A stretch of 64,000 nucleotides of DNA from Cercospora beticola (GCF_033473495.1 NC_088939.1:310001-374000); one strand, 5' to 3'. Counted from the stretch's first letter, positions 34,911-46,318 are shown. Translations and numbers: made by a program. Notes: generated by a model from the sequence alone, not told the origin.

Positions 34911-36559
34911 TCAGCCAACAGTGCCTGCTGATAGAAGCTCGCGATACCCCCAAAGCACGTTGAGGTATTCCTGCTTCTTGACTTCAAACGCGAACGATCC
35001 GCGGGCGTGGTGCAACAAGTCCATGTATCGTTCGATATTTCCCACAGCTAGTTGCAGCCAAGGTTCTTCCTGTCCACTCGTCTGCTCCTTGGCCGTAGAG
35101 AGTACCTTGCAGATCATGAGCTGTTGACGCGGGATATCAAAGTCAGCGAGTGTAACAATTACAGTATGCAGCGTGGAGACCATTCAAGGACTCACCGTCT
35201 GCGCATAAGCGCGAGTGTTAATAGGCGTCATCATAGTCAGATACTGTCGATCTTGATTCACCAAGTCGAAAAATGCAGACATCGCCTTGTTGGATGACTT
35301 GAGGGCGCCGCGCCAATCTATGCCTACGCCAGTCGCTGGATTCTGAGCCAAATGCAGCATTGTGAAGGCAAGATTGTAGTTGCTTGCAACCATAATCATT
35401 TGCCTCCATACACGGCCTTGCTGTCCGCGGAAGTCGATGGAGTGAAAAGGCGGGTCCAAGTTGTCGTAAATACTCTGCAAGTCTGCCAGGAGCCCTCCTT
35501 TGTGCGCGGCATCTCTGGCAATCGGCCTCCCCAACGCCGTTGGAATACATATGTTCTTCTGCATGAATGTGGAGAACTGCCACATGGCTCGCTGGTAGGC
35601 CACATCCGCTTTATTGTTGAGATATGCAATGTCGACGTGAGCTCGTTCGGAAAGCAGCATTTCTTCGAGCCGACTGTCCGGGTTGTTCTCGCCGTCATCG
35701 ACGGGCCGAAGTAAGCTAACATCGATGCTATGGTGACAGGATGCGGGAACCAGTTCGAGAAAATAGGAGAGCGAGACATCTTGGAACATGAATGCCTGCC
35801 ATAGGGCGTACCGGAGGTGCTTTTCCGAAACCGATGCGCTCGCGGGAGGAGGAAGATGCAACTCCAGGCCATAAACGATTTTCTGCAGGATGCCCGAAAA
35901 TGTCCAACAATCGGCAGTTCTGGTACTGGTGACAAAATAGTTGCAAATAAGAATTAGTACTTGAATCGTCTCAAGAGACCACTCGCTTAAAAACGAGACG
36001 AGGCACAGAGCCCGATAGCAGCACGACAGATACGTCTCGGGAACGGACGTGAAATCAATTGCTGTCGGGTCTTGCACGTATATGTGACCCGAAGCGAGCA
36101 CAATGAAAAGTAGGGCGACCCATGTTGTATTGAATTTGCCTCTGTGCCATTGTGTGAGCGTTTTCGTACGGAACTCATCGCGTAAAATGGTTCTGGCGTA
36201 GCATACCTGTCTATGGGCGGAAGAGCCCAGAACTCCTCGAAGCGGGATCGAAACAAGTTCTCCGGAATAATTGGATACAATGGATCCACGTACTTGAAGA
36301 AGGCGGTGACAAGAATATCTGCTTGCTCTCTGCTCGGTATGGCAAACAGAACCTCGTCGAGGCCACCCTCTACGCTCCAAAAATTGCGGAAAGGGTATGC
36401 CTCTTGCCCGCCAGTGCCATTCTCGTCTGGAGGCGTCCAGGGATTGCCTGAGGGTGCTAAAGAGCCGTCGGAGCCCACGAAGGCGTTACTTGGCATGGAA
36501 GACTCGGCCATGGAAACGGAGCAGGATCGCCCGGAGGAGGGCGGCGCAGATTGGTCCAT
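34911..36559 (-). CDS. Fungal transcription-factor middle-homology protein lacking a zinc cluster
   Basis: Three exons (36559-36207, 36141-35196, 35120-34911) give 502 residues. The whole chain is paralogous to the neighbouring regulator. Compare GGLDEVLFAIPSREQADIL, YVDPLYPIIPENLF, ETYLSCCYRALCLVSFLSEW and TIQVLILICNYFVTSTRTAD with its counterparts. No Cys-X2-Cys-X6-Cys unit occurs in the model or just upstream. The first ATG of the frame starts directly in a Ser/Pro-rich linker (MDQSAPPSSGRSCSV). An in-frame 28-codon upstream ORF (36676-36590) ends at TAA 10 codons before it. Either the DNA-binding domain was lost, making this a possible dimer partner or co-regulator, or an upstream exon is damaged. 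Both introns (65, 75 nt) have normal sites, so the remaining body looks intact. Confidence 0.85.
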
Positions 36560-36589
36560 GCGGACGACAGAGTGCTTTTCATCCCGGCG

Positions 36590-36676
36590 TTAGCCTTGAG
36601 CTTCTTGTTTGGCCTCGCATGTGGTGGCAAGTGTAGCCGCGATGTTTGTCGTCTGCTGCGGTTCGATGTTGTTCAT
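36590..36676 (-). other. Upstream ORF of the zinc-cluster-less regulator
   Basis: A 28-codon ORF (MNNIEPQQTTNIAATLATTC...) in the same frame as the downstream start, closed by TAA. It could lower translation of the main frame, or be a remnant of a former longer N-terminus. Confidence 0.35.
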
Positions 36677-37327
36677 ATTTCACCTGGTCGATCGGGTGGC
36701 CGGCAAGGGTCCCCTGCTTAGCGCGACGTCACGGCACGTGACATTTGACCACACTTGCTCTCAGACTTTCTCCTTTACATTCTCTCTCCCGAGCGACATT
36801 CAGCAATTCTAGGCAATAGTCGGAAACACTTTGATCAGTCATCCTCGAGCACAAACCGTATTCCCAACAGATCAACGGCGATCAGATTGATCATATGCCG
36901 GCGTGGGCGCGCTAGAGACCGTCCGAGGCTTTGATGCGACGATCTAAATCATCCTTTGGACCCTGCCAGCTTTCTTATGCATTCCCACAAATCAGAACCC
37001 ATTCTCCGCATAGCTAAGAGCCCTTAGACTACCACAACATGGGGTAAACGCAGCCGCTTACGAGAAGGCTGAGAGTGGCACTCGCAAAGCGACAAACGCG
37101 GCAGACGATCTGCACTTTGGCTTGTGTCCGCATTATCGCCATATTTCCTGGCGATATGCAGGCCACCAGCGCGTTGGATAGTGCGTGGCAACGCATGTGG
37201 TCACCGACTGCATCCTATATTAATGTCGTCTCCTGGCGATCAATCGTAGACTCTTCCATCACGGCCAACATCAACTTCATAGAAGCATCTTTGCCAGCTT
37301 TCTCTGATATCACACACATCTATCAAC
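36677..37327. promoter_or_regulatory. Divergent promoter region, regulator paralogue / small secreted protein
   Basis: About 650 bp between the regulator leader and the start of the plus-strand secreted protein. I see no defined element. Confidence 0.4.
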
Positions 37328-38001
37328 ATGTTCACCTCAACACTGGTCGCCTGCGCCGCCGTGCTCGGCTCTGCTGTTGCAGCACCAGCACCTGTCCCAC
37401 AATTCAGCAGCGGCACTTGCACTGCAGAGCGAAGAATCGCCATCTCTGGCCAAGTCCCATTCGCCTATGCTCAACCGGGTGTCACTGCAGTCCGCGAGGC
37501 CTTCAGAGACATTCCCTTTGGTGTGCCAGACCTCGACGGCTCTTGTGTCACACAAATGTAAGTTGTTGCCGACAGCCAGAGCTCAAGACGGGTGTTGACA
37601 ATTCGCAGCTGGCCAAACGGTGGTGGCCCAATCACTGTGGGAGTTACTGGCAACGGCGTCGTCAACTTTGGCGTCGCAACTCGTCAAGCGTTCTCCTCGG
37701 TCACAGGCCAATATGTTGACTTCCCTCAAAACGGCACGACTGTCATCTACACCAATGTGACCTGTAAGCGCTCACCTGATCGTCTGACCTTGATAAACCA
37801 TTACTAACGCTGCCAAAAGTGGGTGTCAGCTCCATTGTCCCTGCTCCCGTCACCTTCTCTGGCCAAGTCTACCTTGATTTCAACACCGACTGCCGAATCA
37901 CTGCTGTTCGTGCTTTCGCTCAAGTCCCTACATATATCGGCGGCCGCCCGACCGACCTTTGGCAATTGCTGCCAATCCCACCTACCCCTGGCATTATTTA
38001 G
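37328..38001 (+). CDS. Secreted protein of unknown function, 188 residues
   Basis: Three exons (37328-37557, 37609-37763, 37820-38001). The N-terminus is a clear signal peptide (MFTSTLVACAAVLGSAVA, then APAPVPQ). Introns of 51 and 56 nt use GTAAGT and GTAAGC donors. The second has a perfect TACTAAC branch site. The mature protein has three cysteines, two N-glycosylation sequons (NGTT, NVTL) and repeated beta-rich segments (ITVGVTGNGVVNFGV; VTFSGQVYLDF). It has no membrane segment or GPI signal. I do not recognise a family. It could be a cell-wall or apoplast protein or an effector, and it may be unrelated to the surrounding pathway. Confidence 0.82.
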
Positions 38002-38400
38002 ATGAGCTATTTTGAAACGGCTCTGTGAAAATTAGCGACCAGTGTAACCTCCGGACTATGGAGAGATGAGTGGACGTGGAATCTACGATAGTGTGTGTTG
38101 TGATCAGACAGCAGAAATTTCAGAATGCTTCACATTCATCCGTGTCGTTGTCATCCATCATTATACCTTCCGATTTTGCTTGGATATCGCTTCTGGTCAG
38201 CAACACCATCTAGTTGTTCGTAGTCATCGTGTTATGATGGTTCTGTGATGTTTCGCAGCCCTGACCTCGTGGTATCAGGATGCAGACTTGGATACGCAAT
38301 GTTTCGGTTGAGAGAAATGTGCCGTGTGCATGTACTGAGAACGTGGTTCGGCTCTAGGCCGTGTACAAACAATGCTGCTATCTATACACCAGTCCAATCC
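38002..38400. other. Convergent intergenic region
   Basis: About 400 bp between the secreted-protein stop and the acyl-CoA dehydrogenase stop. It presumably holds both 3' ends. No gene is seen. Confidence 0.4.
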
Positions 38401-39916
38401 TTACAGCTTGGTATAGACTTGTCTTTGGAAGTTCTTGAGTAACTGGCGGATCGCGAGATCGAAGAGCACGTCTTCACTGCCACCAGGGACTCTCGCACCG
38501 TGTATCTCGCTCGCGATTTTCGACACCAGTTCTCCCTGGCCGGTCGCAGTGTATCCATTGCCTCCAAATAGCAGCTGCGCACATTGTCCGCATTCGTTCA
38601 AAACAAGCCCGGCCTTCGCCTTTGCAAGAGCGGTAAGGCCGCCGATCTTTACATCTGCCTCCTCTTTCTTGAAATGGCACATCTGATAGGCGAAGCTCCT
38701 GCAGAAGTGTTAGTTCGGTGGCTTCAATATGGAAATGGGAGGGAGTCTTACTCGACCCAAGCCCAGAGTGTTTCTAACTCTGCGCCTGCTTTTGCAAGGC
38801 GGTGTCGAACGACGGCTTGGTTGATGAGGGGATTTCCAAAGGCCTCTCGCTTCATTACCCACTCGAATGCTGCTGCCAGTGCCACACGAGCCTGTGCTGC
38901 CACAAGTGTCGCGATCGTCATTCGTTCGTGGTTAAAGTTTGTCTGCAACTCGTCAGCGCCCACCCTCCAACATCGATACGCCGACTTACCATAATGTATT
39001 TCATGCCCTGTCCCTCTTTGCCCAGCATGTTCTCCACGGGAACTTTGACATCATCCAGCTCAATGAACGTCGTCCCGCTGGCCTTTCCACCAACGACTGG
39101 AATTTTGCGCATGCTGACACCTTCTGTATTCTTCAAAGGCACAAGCAGGACGCTTAGGCCTCCAGGACCTTCGCCGCCCGTTCTTACACACATCGAAGCA
39201 TAATCGCTCCACATTCCATTTGTGATCCACTTTTTCGTACCGTTCACAATGAAATGCTTTCCGTCCTTGCTCTTCTCGGCTACTGTTTGCACGTTCGCGA
39301 CCTGTTTGAAATTTGTGAGCTGTGATATCTCAAGCTGGGCTGGATGAACTCACATCAGACCCTGCGTCCGGCTCTGTAATGGCAATACATATTCTTGTTC
39401 GCCCAGTCAAGAGGCCAGGAAGGAACCGTTTCTGCAATTCTGGGCTGCCGAAGTGAACAATGGGTGGAACTCCAAAAGCGAAGCCTGTGGTGATTGCAGT
39501 CACTGGACCCATAAGGCCGCAACGCATCATCTCGGCTGAGTAGATCATCACATGCATGTAGTCGAATTCCTCCACCGCGACCGGTCCAACATGATCAATG
39601 CCAACACTTTTTAACCATTCGACTGGGAGAGGAGCTGGTAGGTTGGGAACCATCATATTATGTTTCGCAAATGTGTCTGTTCAGCACAGCTACCCAGTCA
39701 GTGCGTGATTGTATAACGTTTTCAGGAAAACATGCCGTATACATGCGACGGAACTTCTCCATCTCGTTCCCATTGCAGCGCGTGTGGTGTGAAGTGTGCG
39801 TCGATAAATTCACGGCAAAATCGCTGCCATTTCCAGTGTGATTCCTTGTAATACGGTGAGGGATGCTTCAGGAGCCACGGTGGCTCGCTGAAGGGAATGG
39901 GCTCGTTAGTAGACAT
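38401..39916 (-). CDS. Acyl-CoA dehydrogenase
   Basis: Five exons (39916-39736, 39676-39354, 39301-38990, 38942-38752, 38698-38401) give 434 residues. Family marks include CIAITEPDAGSDV, KKWITNGMWSDYA, GMKYIMTNFNHERM and QLLFGGNGYT. The enzyme introduces a double bond between C2 and C3 of an acyl-CoA using FAD. Introns 2-4 have GT donors. Intron 1 fits only if it starts with GC (TACG|GCATGT) and ends CAG; this GC-AG reading makes the total length divisible by three and joins SHVYD to TFAKHN without a stop. The C-terminus is TKL, near but outside the strict PTS1 set, so a peroxisomal location is possible but unproven. Confidence 0.88.
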
Positions 39917-40442
39917 GGTTATTGTGTTAATACTACTGATCTTCGCGAAGTGGATGTCTGTATTATACGGATAAGAGATATCGTAGTCTTCACAGATGGA
40001 CACGCGCCTGAGCCTAGCGGGCCCGGATCGTAGGTAGTACTTATTCCCGCAACTGGATTAACGATAATGACGACTTCGACCCTGAGACCATACGACAGTG
40101 GTGCGAAAATGAACGCGTAGTAAGTAACATGACTTATATATCCAAACATGAACATATGCCTGCACTTCCAAAGAAGAAGTGCTAATTCATGAAACGATGA
40201 CTTCAGTTCACAGCTCGCAGTTTATTTCCTCAGGCAACGTAGGGTGCTCGCTGGATCCTACGCGATATATCCGTCGCAAATGCAGTGCTCGGTAAACGCG
40301 AAAGAGCCGCGCTTGAGCAAATTTGGAAGGAGCCGTGGACGATCATGAATGAGCAAGAGGTGTCGGGAATAAGCACAAACGTTGATCATTACGCTTTCTA
40401 GCTGACGTACGGCGGCACTCTCGTGCTGCTGACATGACCAGC
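39917..40442. other. Intergenic promoter region of the acyl-CoA dehydrogenase
   Basis: About 525 bp, with the downstream end of the peroxidase gene on the same strand. No other feature is seen. Confidence 0.4.
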
Positions 40443-41463
40443 CTAGCATCGTCCCAGCAAAGCACAAGTCGCATTGACGAGAGTGCCCGTCAACGGATCT
40501 CTGAGCTGGAACACATCTTGCACCAAGTCTCCCGTAAGCTCAGGCAATTGCTCTCCAAACTCTCCCGGGTCAGTTAGTAGCATGTTGTTGGCCATAATTC
40601 CTAGTGTTGCAAAATTGGTTTCGACGGCCGGTTTGGTCCATCCCAGCTCGTATGGAAGGCGTTCTTGCTCTACAATCGGGTCAGCGTTGAGATCACATCT
40701 CGCAAGGTGACTTAGTGCCCACCGAAGAACGACCTGACGTAAGAAATTGGAGCTTCGCCGGTGATTGGGTTACCCATAACACTCTGGTAAAGACTGCTTT
40801 CGACGAGACCAAGCACAAGCTGTCGAGGTCCGTAGATCAGTTTATCGCCGTTTAGCTGCCGTTGTCTATCGACACGAGCCCACTGTGCGTGCATTGCCAC
40901 AGGTAACGACGTTCGTTCCATGCCCTCGTAAAAGGCTAGGACTTGGTTGAAGATATCCTGGTTGAAGTTGAGGTTGCTCCCTTGGTAGAAGTCTTGACGA
41001 GAAAGGCTGACGTCGTGCTCAATGGGAAAGTTGTGAGCACGGAGTTGATCCATATTGAATGTCCCAGCGAGAGGATTGGGATTGGAGACCGTCGCGCCTT
41101 GACCGACGACAAGACCGAAGTCCAAGCCAACGTTCAATCCCTCCTTCAGTCCCTGTGCGACTTGAAGCGGCGTGATGTTCTTTCCGCTTCGCGGAATATA
41201 ACATACTGTCATCAGTACCCTTCTTGAGTGCTATTAATTAAGTCCGATCATAAGCTCACCATGGTTTGCTGCAGAGTTGATTCCAGGGCAAGGAGATCGT
41301 ACTGTAGGGAATATCGGTCAGTCTCAGCGTTCATGGTGCAAAGAATATCATTACCATCATTGGGCCCTGGAGGAATGTATTCGTGACCCGCAGGAGCAGC
41401 CTGGCCAGCAGCTAGGGCCAATATCGAAGCCAGGGAAAAAGCTGACGATCCTTGGAACAACAT
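40443..41463 (-). CDS. Secreted heme-thiolate peroxidase / short unspecific peroxygenase
   Basis: Four exons (41463-41355, 41301-41260, 41205-40723, 40669-40443) give 286 residues. The N-terminus is a signal peptide (SSAFSLASILALAAGQ). Splicing rebuilds HEYIPPGPNDVRSPCPGIN. The PCP motif at about residues 40-42 supplies the cysteine heme ligand. The EHD motif (residues 113-115, IEHDVSLSRQDF) is the one seen in the short peroxygenase group. The C-terminal exon encodes ERLPYELGWTKPA and FATLGIMANNML. Such enzymes use H2O2 to oxygenate or halogenate organic compounds outside the cell. An isolated 42-nt exon carries the catalytic Cys, so simple ORF calling would miss it. Residues 50-53 are HVCY, where relatives usually have HGY. 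Confidence 0.88.
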
Positions 41464-42771
41464 CTTGACTTGCAGAGCGTGATGGTCGAGAACAAGAACA
41501 GGACGGTGCACAGATAGATGACCAGGCCTCTGGCAGTCAAATGAAGTGCATTCCAATTTGTTTTTGATTTAATTCCCGCCGGTTGCGAACTGCGTCACAT
41601 CAAATGTCTATACGTACCTCCCACTCTAGGCAAGATCGACTGAAGTGAGCAGCGGCCGTCTTATTCTCGATCTGATAAGTCGGGAATGCATACACGCGAC
41701 AGCTGACCACTTTCAGTCTATTGTATGGTTACAGCACACTGGGCTAGGACCAATGTTCGCACCATTTACTGTTACGGGGATCTACGCAGTGACCACGCCC
41801 CAGCCAGTTCGCATACCACTCCATGCTCTGGGTTAGCACCGGCATGTCGTCCATGCAAGTCCCCGTGCCCTTACACGACATTATAGCAGCGGTAATCACC
41901 ACATCCTGAGGGAAAGTACTCGTAGTGTCGGACTATAACCCTAACGAAAGGGACAGCCGCATCGAGAAGTGCAAGGCAATTTATGAAAAGTTGGCATATA
42001 TCCATTAGGCTATTGACTAAGCGTAAGTGCGACAGGGCGAAGCAATCGAGATTCTCATTTGCTCTCATTTTGACCGATACTATTCTCTCTAGAAAGGGCA
42101 TAATATTCTCGTAAAGCAGAGAAAGACGGAGGGGGCGCTAATCGTATAATTCGTACGGGAATTCGGCCTTTAGCACGATCCCGACGCAAACGCTCGATAA
42201 AATGCTAATGAACTTCACTCTACCTACAGACTAGCTAAATAGTCGCACGGGCGGCGTAGTAGTGGAGGCAAGTCGCAATCTAGATAAGTAATAGAGGACT
42301 CTGCTGACCCACTAAACAAGTCGCATACATGCCCATCGTCACACCCCTCGTGATACAAGTCCAGCAAATCCAAAGCAAAGGCTGAACCCTTATGCGCGGG
42401 CTAGACATGTTGTCAGAGCAGGCTTTCGCGCAACTCGAGCTCTTTATAGGATGACAAGCACCACGGAAATTGACGTGAGACGATATATTCAAGCACTACA
42501 GCGAGCACTTTGTGCTAGGCAGCGCGTTGAATACTGATTCACCGTGATTGCTGGATTGAAGAGCCCAGAGCGAGATCCGGCTTTGGCGAAGTTATGGCGA
42601 GGAAAAATAAGATTAAATGTTTAGTGAACAGACTATTAGTCCATGCAAGCAAAGCACGTGGCCCGAACGATCTCTCGTTTTATCTTTCTTCTGTCGCCCA
42701 CAATAGATCTCAGTCATTCAGCATCCACCTCCAGATAGACAAGAACGGATTCGAAGAACGTAGTCGCCAAC
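41464..42771. other. Intergenic, possible degraded element
   Basis: About 1.3 kb. The stretch 41.9-42.3 kb reads like degraded coding or repeat DNA, with many TA steps and stops in all frames. I could not match it to a named element. No intact gene is seen. Confidence 0.3.
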
Positions 42772-43141
42772 ATGAGGGCCTCAATCGTCCTCGTCTTCAT
42801 CGCAGCTCTGGCCCCTGCTACATTGGCGCAAATGGGTACCTCCGGAGTACGCACTGCTCCAAACACATATATCTGATATCAGCATTCACTTACACATTTG
42901 CAACTGCGTTAGAAATGCCGCCAAAGATGGAATGACTGTTTCACAGGATTCTATCCTGGCACACCATGTCAGCTTGTAAGTGCGGCAGCTTCGTCGCTGA
43001 ACAGAAAGGGAAGCGAAACAAAGGGCGTTATACTAACATCAACTTATGTTGTAGGGCAGCGAATGCAATGTTGACGGCAACCCATGTACATTGGTGGATC
43101 CTCTGGGAACTGGTGATTTTTCTTCTGCACATTGTGCTTGA
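42772..43141 (+). CDS. Small cysteine-rich secreted protein, 59 residues
   Basis: Three tiny exons (42772-42835, 42947-42975, 43055-43141). The signal peptide is MRASIVLVFIAALAPATLAQ. The mature peptide of about 40 residues begins MGFYPGTPCQLGSEC and ends SSAHCA, with four cysteines, an even number that could form two disulfides. Introns are 111 and 79 nt. The second carries a perfect TACTAAC branch site and a GTAG acceptor, strong support for a real gene. No single exon is long enough to be called alone. Size, secretion signal and Cys content are those of fungal effector-like or antimicrobial peptides. Function is unknown. An AT-rich degraded stretch lies about 1.1 kb downstream. Confidence 0.7.
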
Positions 43142-45436
43142 GGGGATTACTTCGCAGCGGCGATATGAGATGGCCTAGGCTTATAAAGGAAATGGCGTGC
43201 TTGCAAGAGGTCGGGTCACGTGCGATACCAAATGCCATACACCATCGGCTAGCCCATAAGCTCGCAGGAGATCTTGCAATTCTCATCTTTGGTGTGTCGA
43301 CGCATGGGGCCGATCCAGACCGCACGCACAAACACAGGAGAGGCGAAGCGTAGCGTGCTAGACAGCGGGGGGAACAGCACTTGTGGCTCTCCAAAGTTTG
43401 GACTGGGTCTTTGCCAGTGCAAAGCACAACTTCATTCAATTGTGGGTGCGGAGAAGCCTGCCTTTGCACACCAGCAGCACCTCTCCCGAGACGCATCCTA
43501 CTCCTGTTCTTTTCAAATTCTAGCACTAATCCTGAAGTTGCTTGTGCCTCGCTCTACCTCAGCGTGCGTGTCCTGCTTCCAAGGCCGAAGCCATTGCGCA
43601 TCTCACTGACCACTTCCTCGGATCTAATAATGCTCATGAAGACTGTGCGACTGTATTTCCTGTTGAATGTCACAAAATTTTGTCGACTTGGTGTGTACTG
43701 ACAGTCGACCTTTCGATGTCTTTCGGGCGAATCTTGGCGACAAGGCCTCCTCCGAGAATATCAAGCAGATCGTCCAAACCACCATCTCCGAATGCTGGCC
43801 TGGGGAGCTTTGTGCAGTCTCGCCCTTGGTATCATTGTGGAGCACGATTACAGCGCTGCAGGTGGCGTCCGGATGTCGACGGATGCCGATGTCGAATGTG
43901 TCGCGTGGTCTGCCCTGTAGAAGGGCGTCATTAGCTGGCAAGGTGTCAGCATGCATCTTTGAGAGCGAAAGATGCTTGCGTAAACAGAGGACCTGCTCTC
44001 GCAATTGATCGATTCAGTGCTCGGGTCGTAGTATGCGATTGGCCCTTCACAGATTTGTATCAAACGCCAAACCGACGTTTGAGACCTCGATGTTATAGAT
44101 GAACTGCTATTGCAATCAAAGCAGGAACCTGGTACCTAGTACGATGGCCAGAGCATTCCAGATGTCCCTTTGCTCGAGGTCAACGTGACTGTAGGAGTTT
44201 CTGCATCATGTACAGTATGAAGGACATGCTAGCAAGGGTTATAAGAGAGTAAAGCAAATGCTAAGCGATTGGTAAGTAGCTATATCTAGTACATATAGAC
44301 AGTTGGTAAATACTATGGTACAAGTTAAGTCGTCTAGCGTAACAAGAGTACGCTTGATAGTTCTCATAGCTTTAGTACATAGCTACTCACTAAATCTGAT
44401 ACTATTATACTTATTATACGGCTTAGTAGATATAAAGTACTTTTAATCGTTAACGTAGTAAGCGGAAGCTCTCGTGTCCAATGTCTACTTAGATCGGTTA
44501 TTGTTCTGTTAAGCACTTAGATAGATTGCTAAAGTTATATAGGAGATCCTCTTACCCCTCGTTTTACTATCGTGGGGAATGGAAGTAGAGCCGTGGTTTG
44601 ACTTCTTCTTACAACTTCCGCAAGGTGGTGTAAAACTCAGGTGCACTGTCGATCCGACAGTAACCACGCGTCTCCCATGCAGTTTCAGGAGATCGACACT
44701 CTTAATGCCGCTGTACACCAATTACTCGCAGTATGTTCTCAAGACGAAATGCTCTAGGACCTACAACGTGGTCTTTGCTGCATAGCCGCGCTTGTCTGCC
44801 AAGCACCTGGAAATCGAAGCTTCCATTTGTCTCCGCAAGGTCCTGCTCGCTACGAGAACGTCGAGTGTATCAGATAGAATCATGACATATTCATTTTGAA
44901 ACCGCAGGCAGTCCAGAAACTATACATAATACATGCTCGTGATCACAACGAGGCCGATTTATGTATCGATCCCTCTCCATAGTTCCTGACTATATCCTTG
45001 ATGCTCAAATGCCACAATTTTCAACCTCTATTTCCGATCACACACCGCGTAGTGGCCTGGAGGCTCGAATGTCATTAGTAACAGAGCCACGCAAAATACA
45101 CTCCAAGATCCCCGCTGCCGCTATCATTCCGCTCTCAGTTTCTCTGGGAATTCAACGCAACAATGCATGATCCCGAAAAGCCAATGTTGGTATCTTACAA
45201 TTCTACGCGATAGCCATTTGCCGGCTTTAGAGGGAGAAACACTGCTATTGACATGCAGTCTTGTGATACACTGTCGTCATCTAGCAAAATGGTTGAAAAT
45301 AAAATTGTACAATAAGTGAGTCTTCATCGATGATACCAGTGTTGACACGAACGATTAAGCCCCAGCGTCACAGTTCGATGTTATCGTCTACAATTTCAAC
45401 AGCACTATGCTTGCATCCTGAATGCAAATACATCCT
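43142..45436. other. Gene-poor stretch with AT-rich block
   Basis: About 2.3 kb without a supported gene. A minus-strand frame at 43624-44004 has no recognisable domain. The middle part is AT-rich and is listed separately. The region looks like repeat-derived or decayed sequence beside the small secreted protein gene. Confidence 0.4.
44230..44545. repeat. AT-rich, TA-dinucleotide-rich block (RIP-like remnant)
   Basis: The base composition changes sharply to many TA steps (for example ctatatctagtacatatag and gatactattatacttattat) with stops in all frames. This is the look of repeat-induced point mutation on an old transposon copy. No terminal repeats or recognisable protein remain, so the source element cannot be named. 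Confidence 0.45.
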
Positions 45437-45892
45437 TCAATCTTCCGCGTGCGTTACTACCTCCCAGTTGACTCCAACAAACGGATCCAATATATACGCA
45501 GCATAGTATGTTGGAGCAAATTGCCTCCGAAATCCAGGAGGACCGTTGCAAATTCCTCCGGAAATGATCGCAGCGGCATGAAATGCGTGGACTTGTTCTC
45601 GATCTTAGATTACCATCAGCGACGCACCAACCATATGCATTGAAGAAGACTTACTCTCAGCACGAAAGCAAACGTGCGACTCCTTGAGTATGTGATCAAA
45701 AGTCTTCTCATCCAGGTCTTCCGAAGTTCCATGGAGCCAGAGGAATGGGTATTTGTCGCCAATACCAGTCCAAGAAGGGCTGGCGCGATAGACTTCTCGC
45801 AGGCCGATGGAAGCGAAGGCGGTGACCAGGAAGTTGACCAGCTGATCGAGCTTTACTTGAGGGACGACGAAGGTATGGTGGTCAAGAGGCAT
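45437..45892 (-). CDS. VOC/glyoxalase-superfamily protein
   Basis: Two exons (45892-45655, 45603-45437) give 134 residues. The fold is marked by MPLDHHTFVVPQVKLDQLVNF at the start, FLWLHG in the middle, and after splicing AENREQVHAFHAAAIISGG and CNGPPGFR, ending with YYAAYILDPFVGVNWEVV. This is the layout of the small fungal glyoxalase/bleomycin-resistance/dioxygenase-like group. Enzymes of this superfamily use a metal for varied reactions, so no reaction is assigned. The 51-nt intron has a GTAAGT donor and a CTAAG acceptor and closes the frame. An alternative ATG at 46006 adds 38 residues rich in Arg and Ser that could serve as a mitochondrial presequence. The family start is 45892. Confidence 0.82.
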
Positions 45893-46318
45893 GTTGAGCT
45901 GGACAGATGGGAACGGTCTGATGAAAGGCGAGATAGATTGTTGGGAAGCGTGTGAGCGAAGGACAGTATTTGTACGAGTAAACGTGCGGCCCGGAAAGCT
46001 GGGCATTGAAGGCTAAAGCGCCCAGGGGTCTATTTCAAGGCAACAGCTGATTAATTCAGATCGCGGTCTGTGATTAGAACGCGACGGCGATCGATCGGGA
46101 TGCGCAGGTTCGTGTCGGAGCTTTTCAGCGTCTCAATTACATGGCTAAGCACAGTTCTACCGTCGAGGAATGGTCAAAGAAAGCTCTGAAGCTGAGACTC
46201 AGTCTACCGCATTTTGGCCCAACTCATGGCATATCTACAATGCTACCTTCGTCTAAGGCTGCGCTAGAGCAGGGATCTCTGAGCCTGACACATACATGCC
46301 TCCTCAACGTCCAACTCA
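45893..46318. other. Intergenic, promoter region of the VOC gene
   Basis: About 425 bp, including the optional N-terminal extension of the VOC gene up to 46006. Nothing else is seen. Confidence 0.4.

Noticed and set aside
43624..44004. 126-codon minus-strand frame in the gene-poor stretch
   Set aside because: No recognisable domain or splice partners; the surrounding sequence looks decayed.
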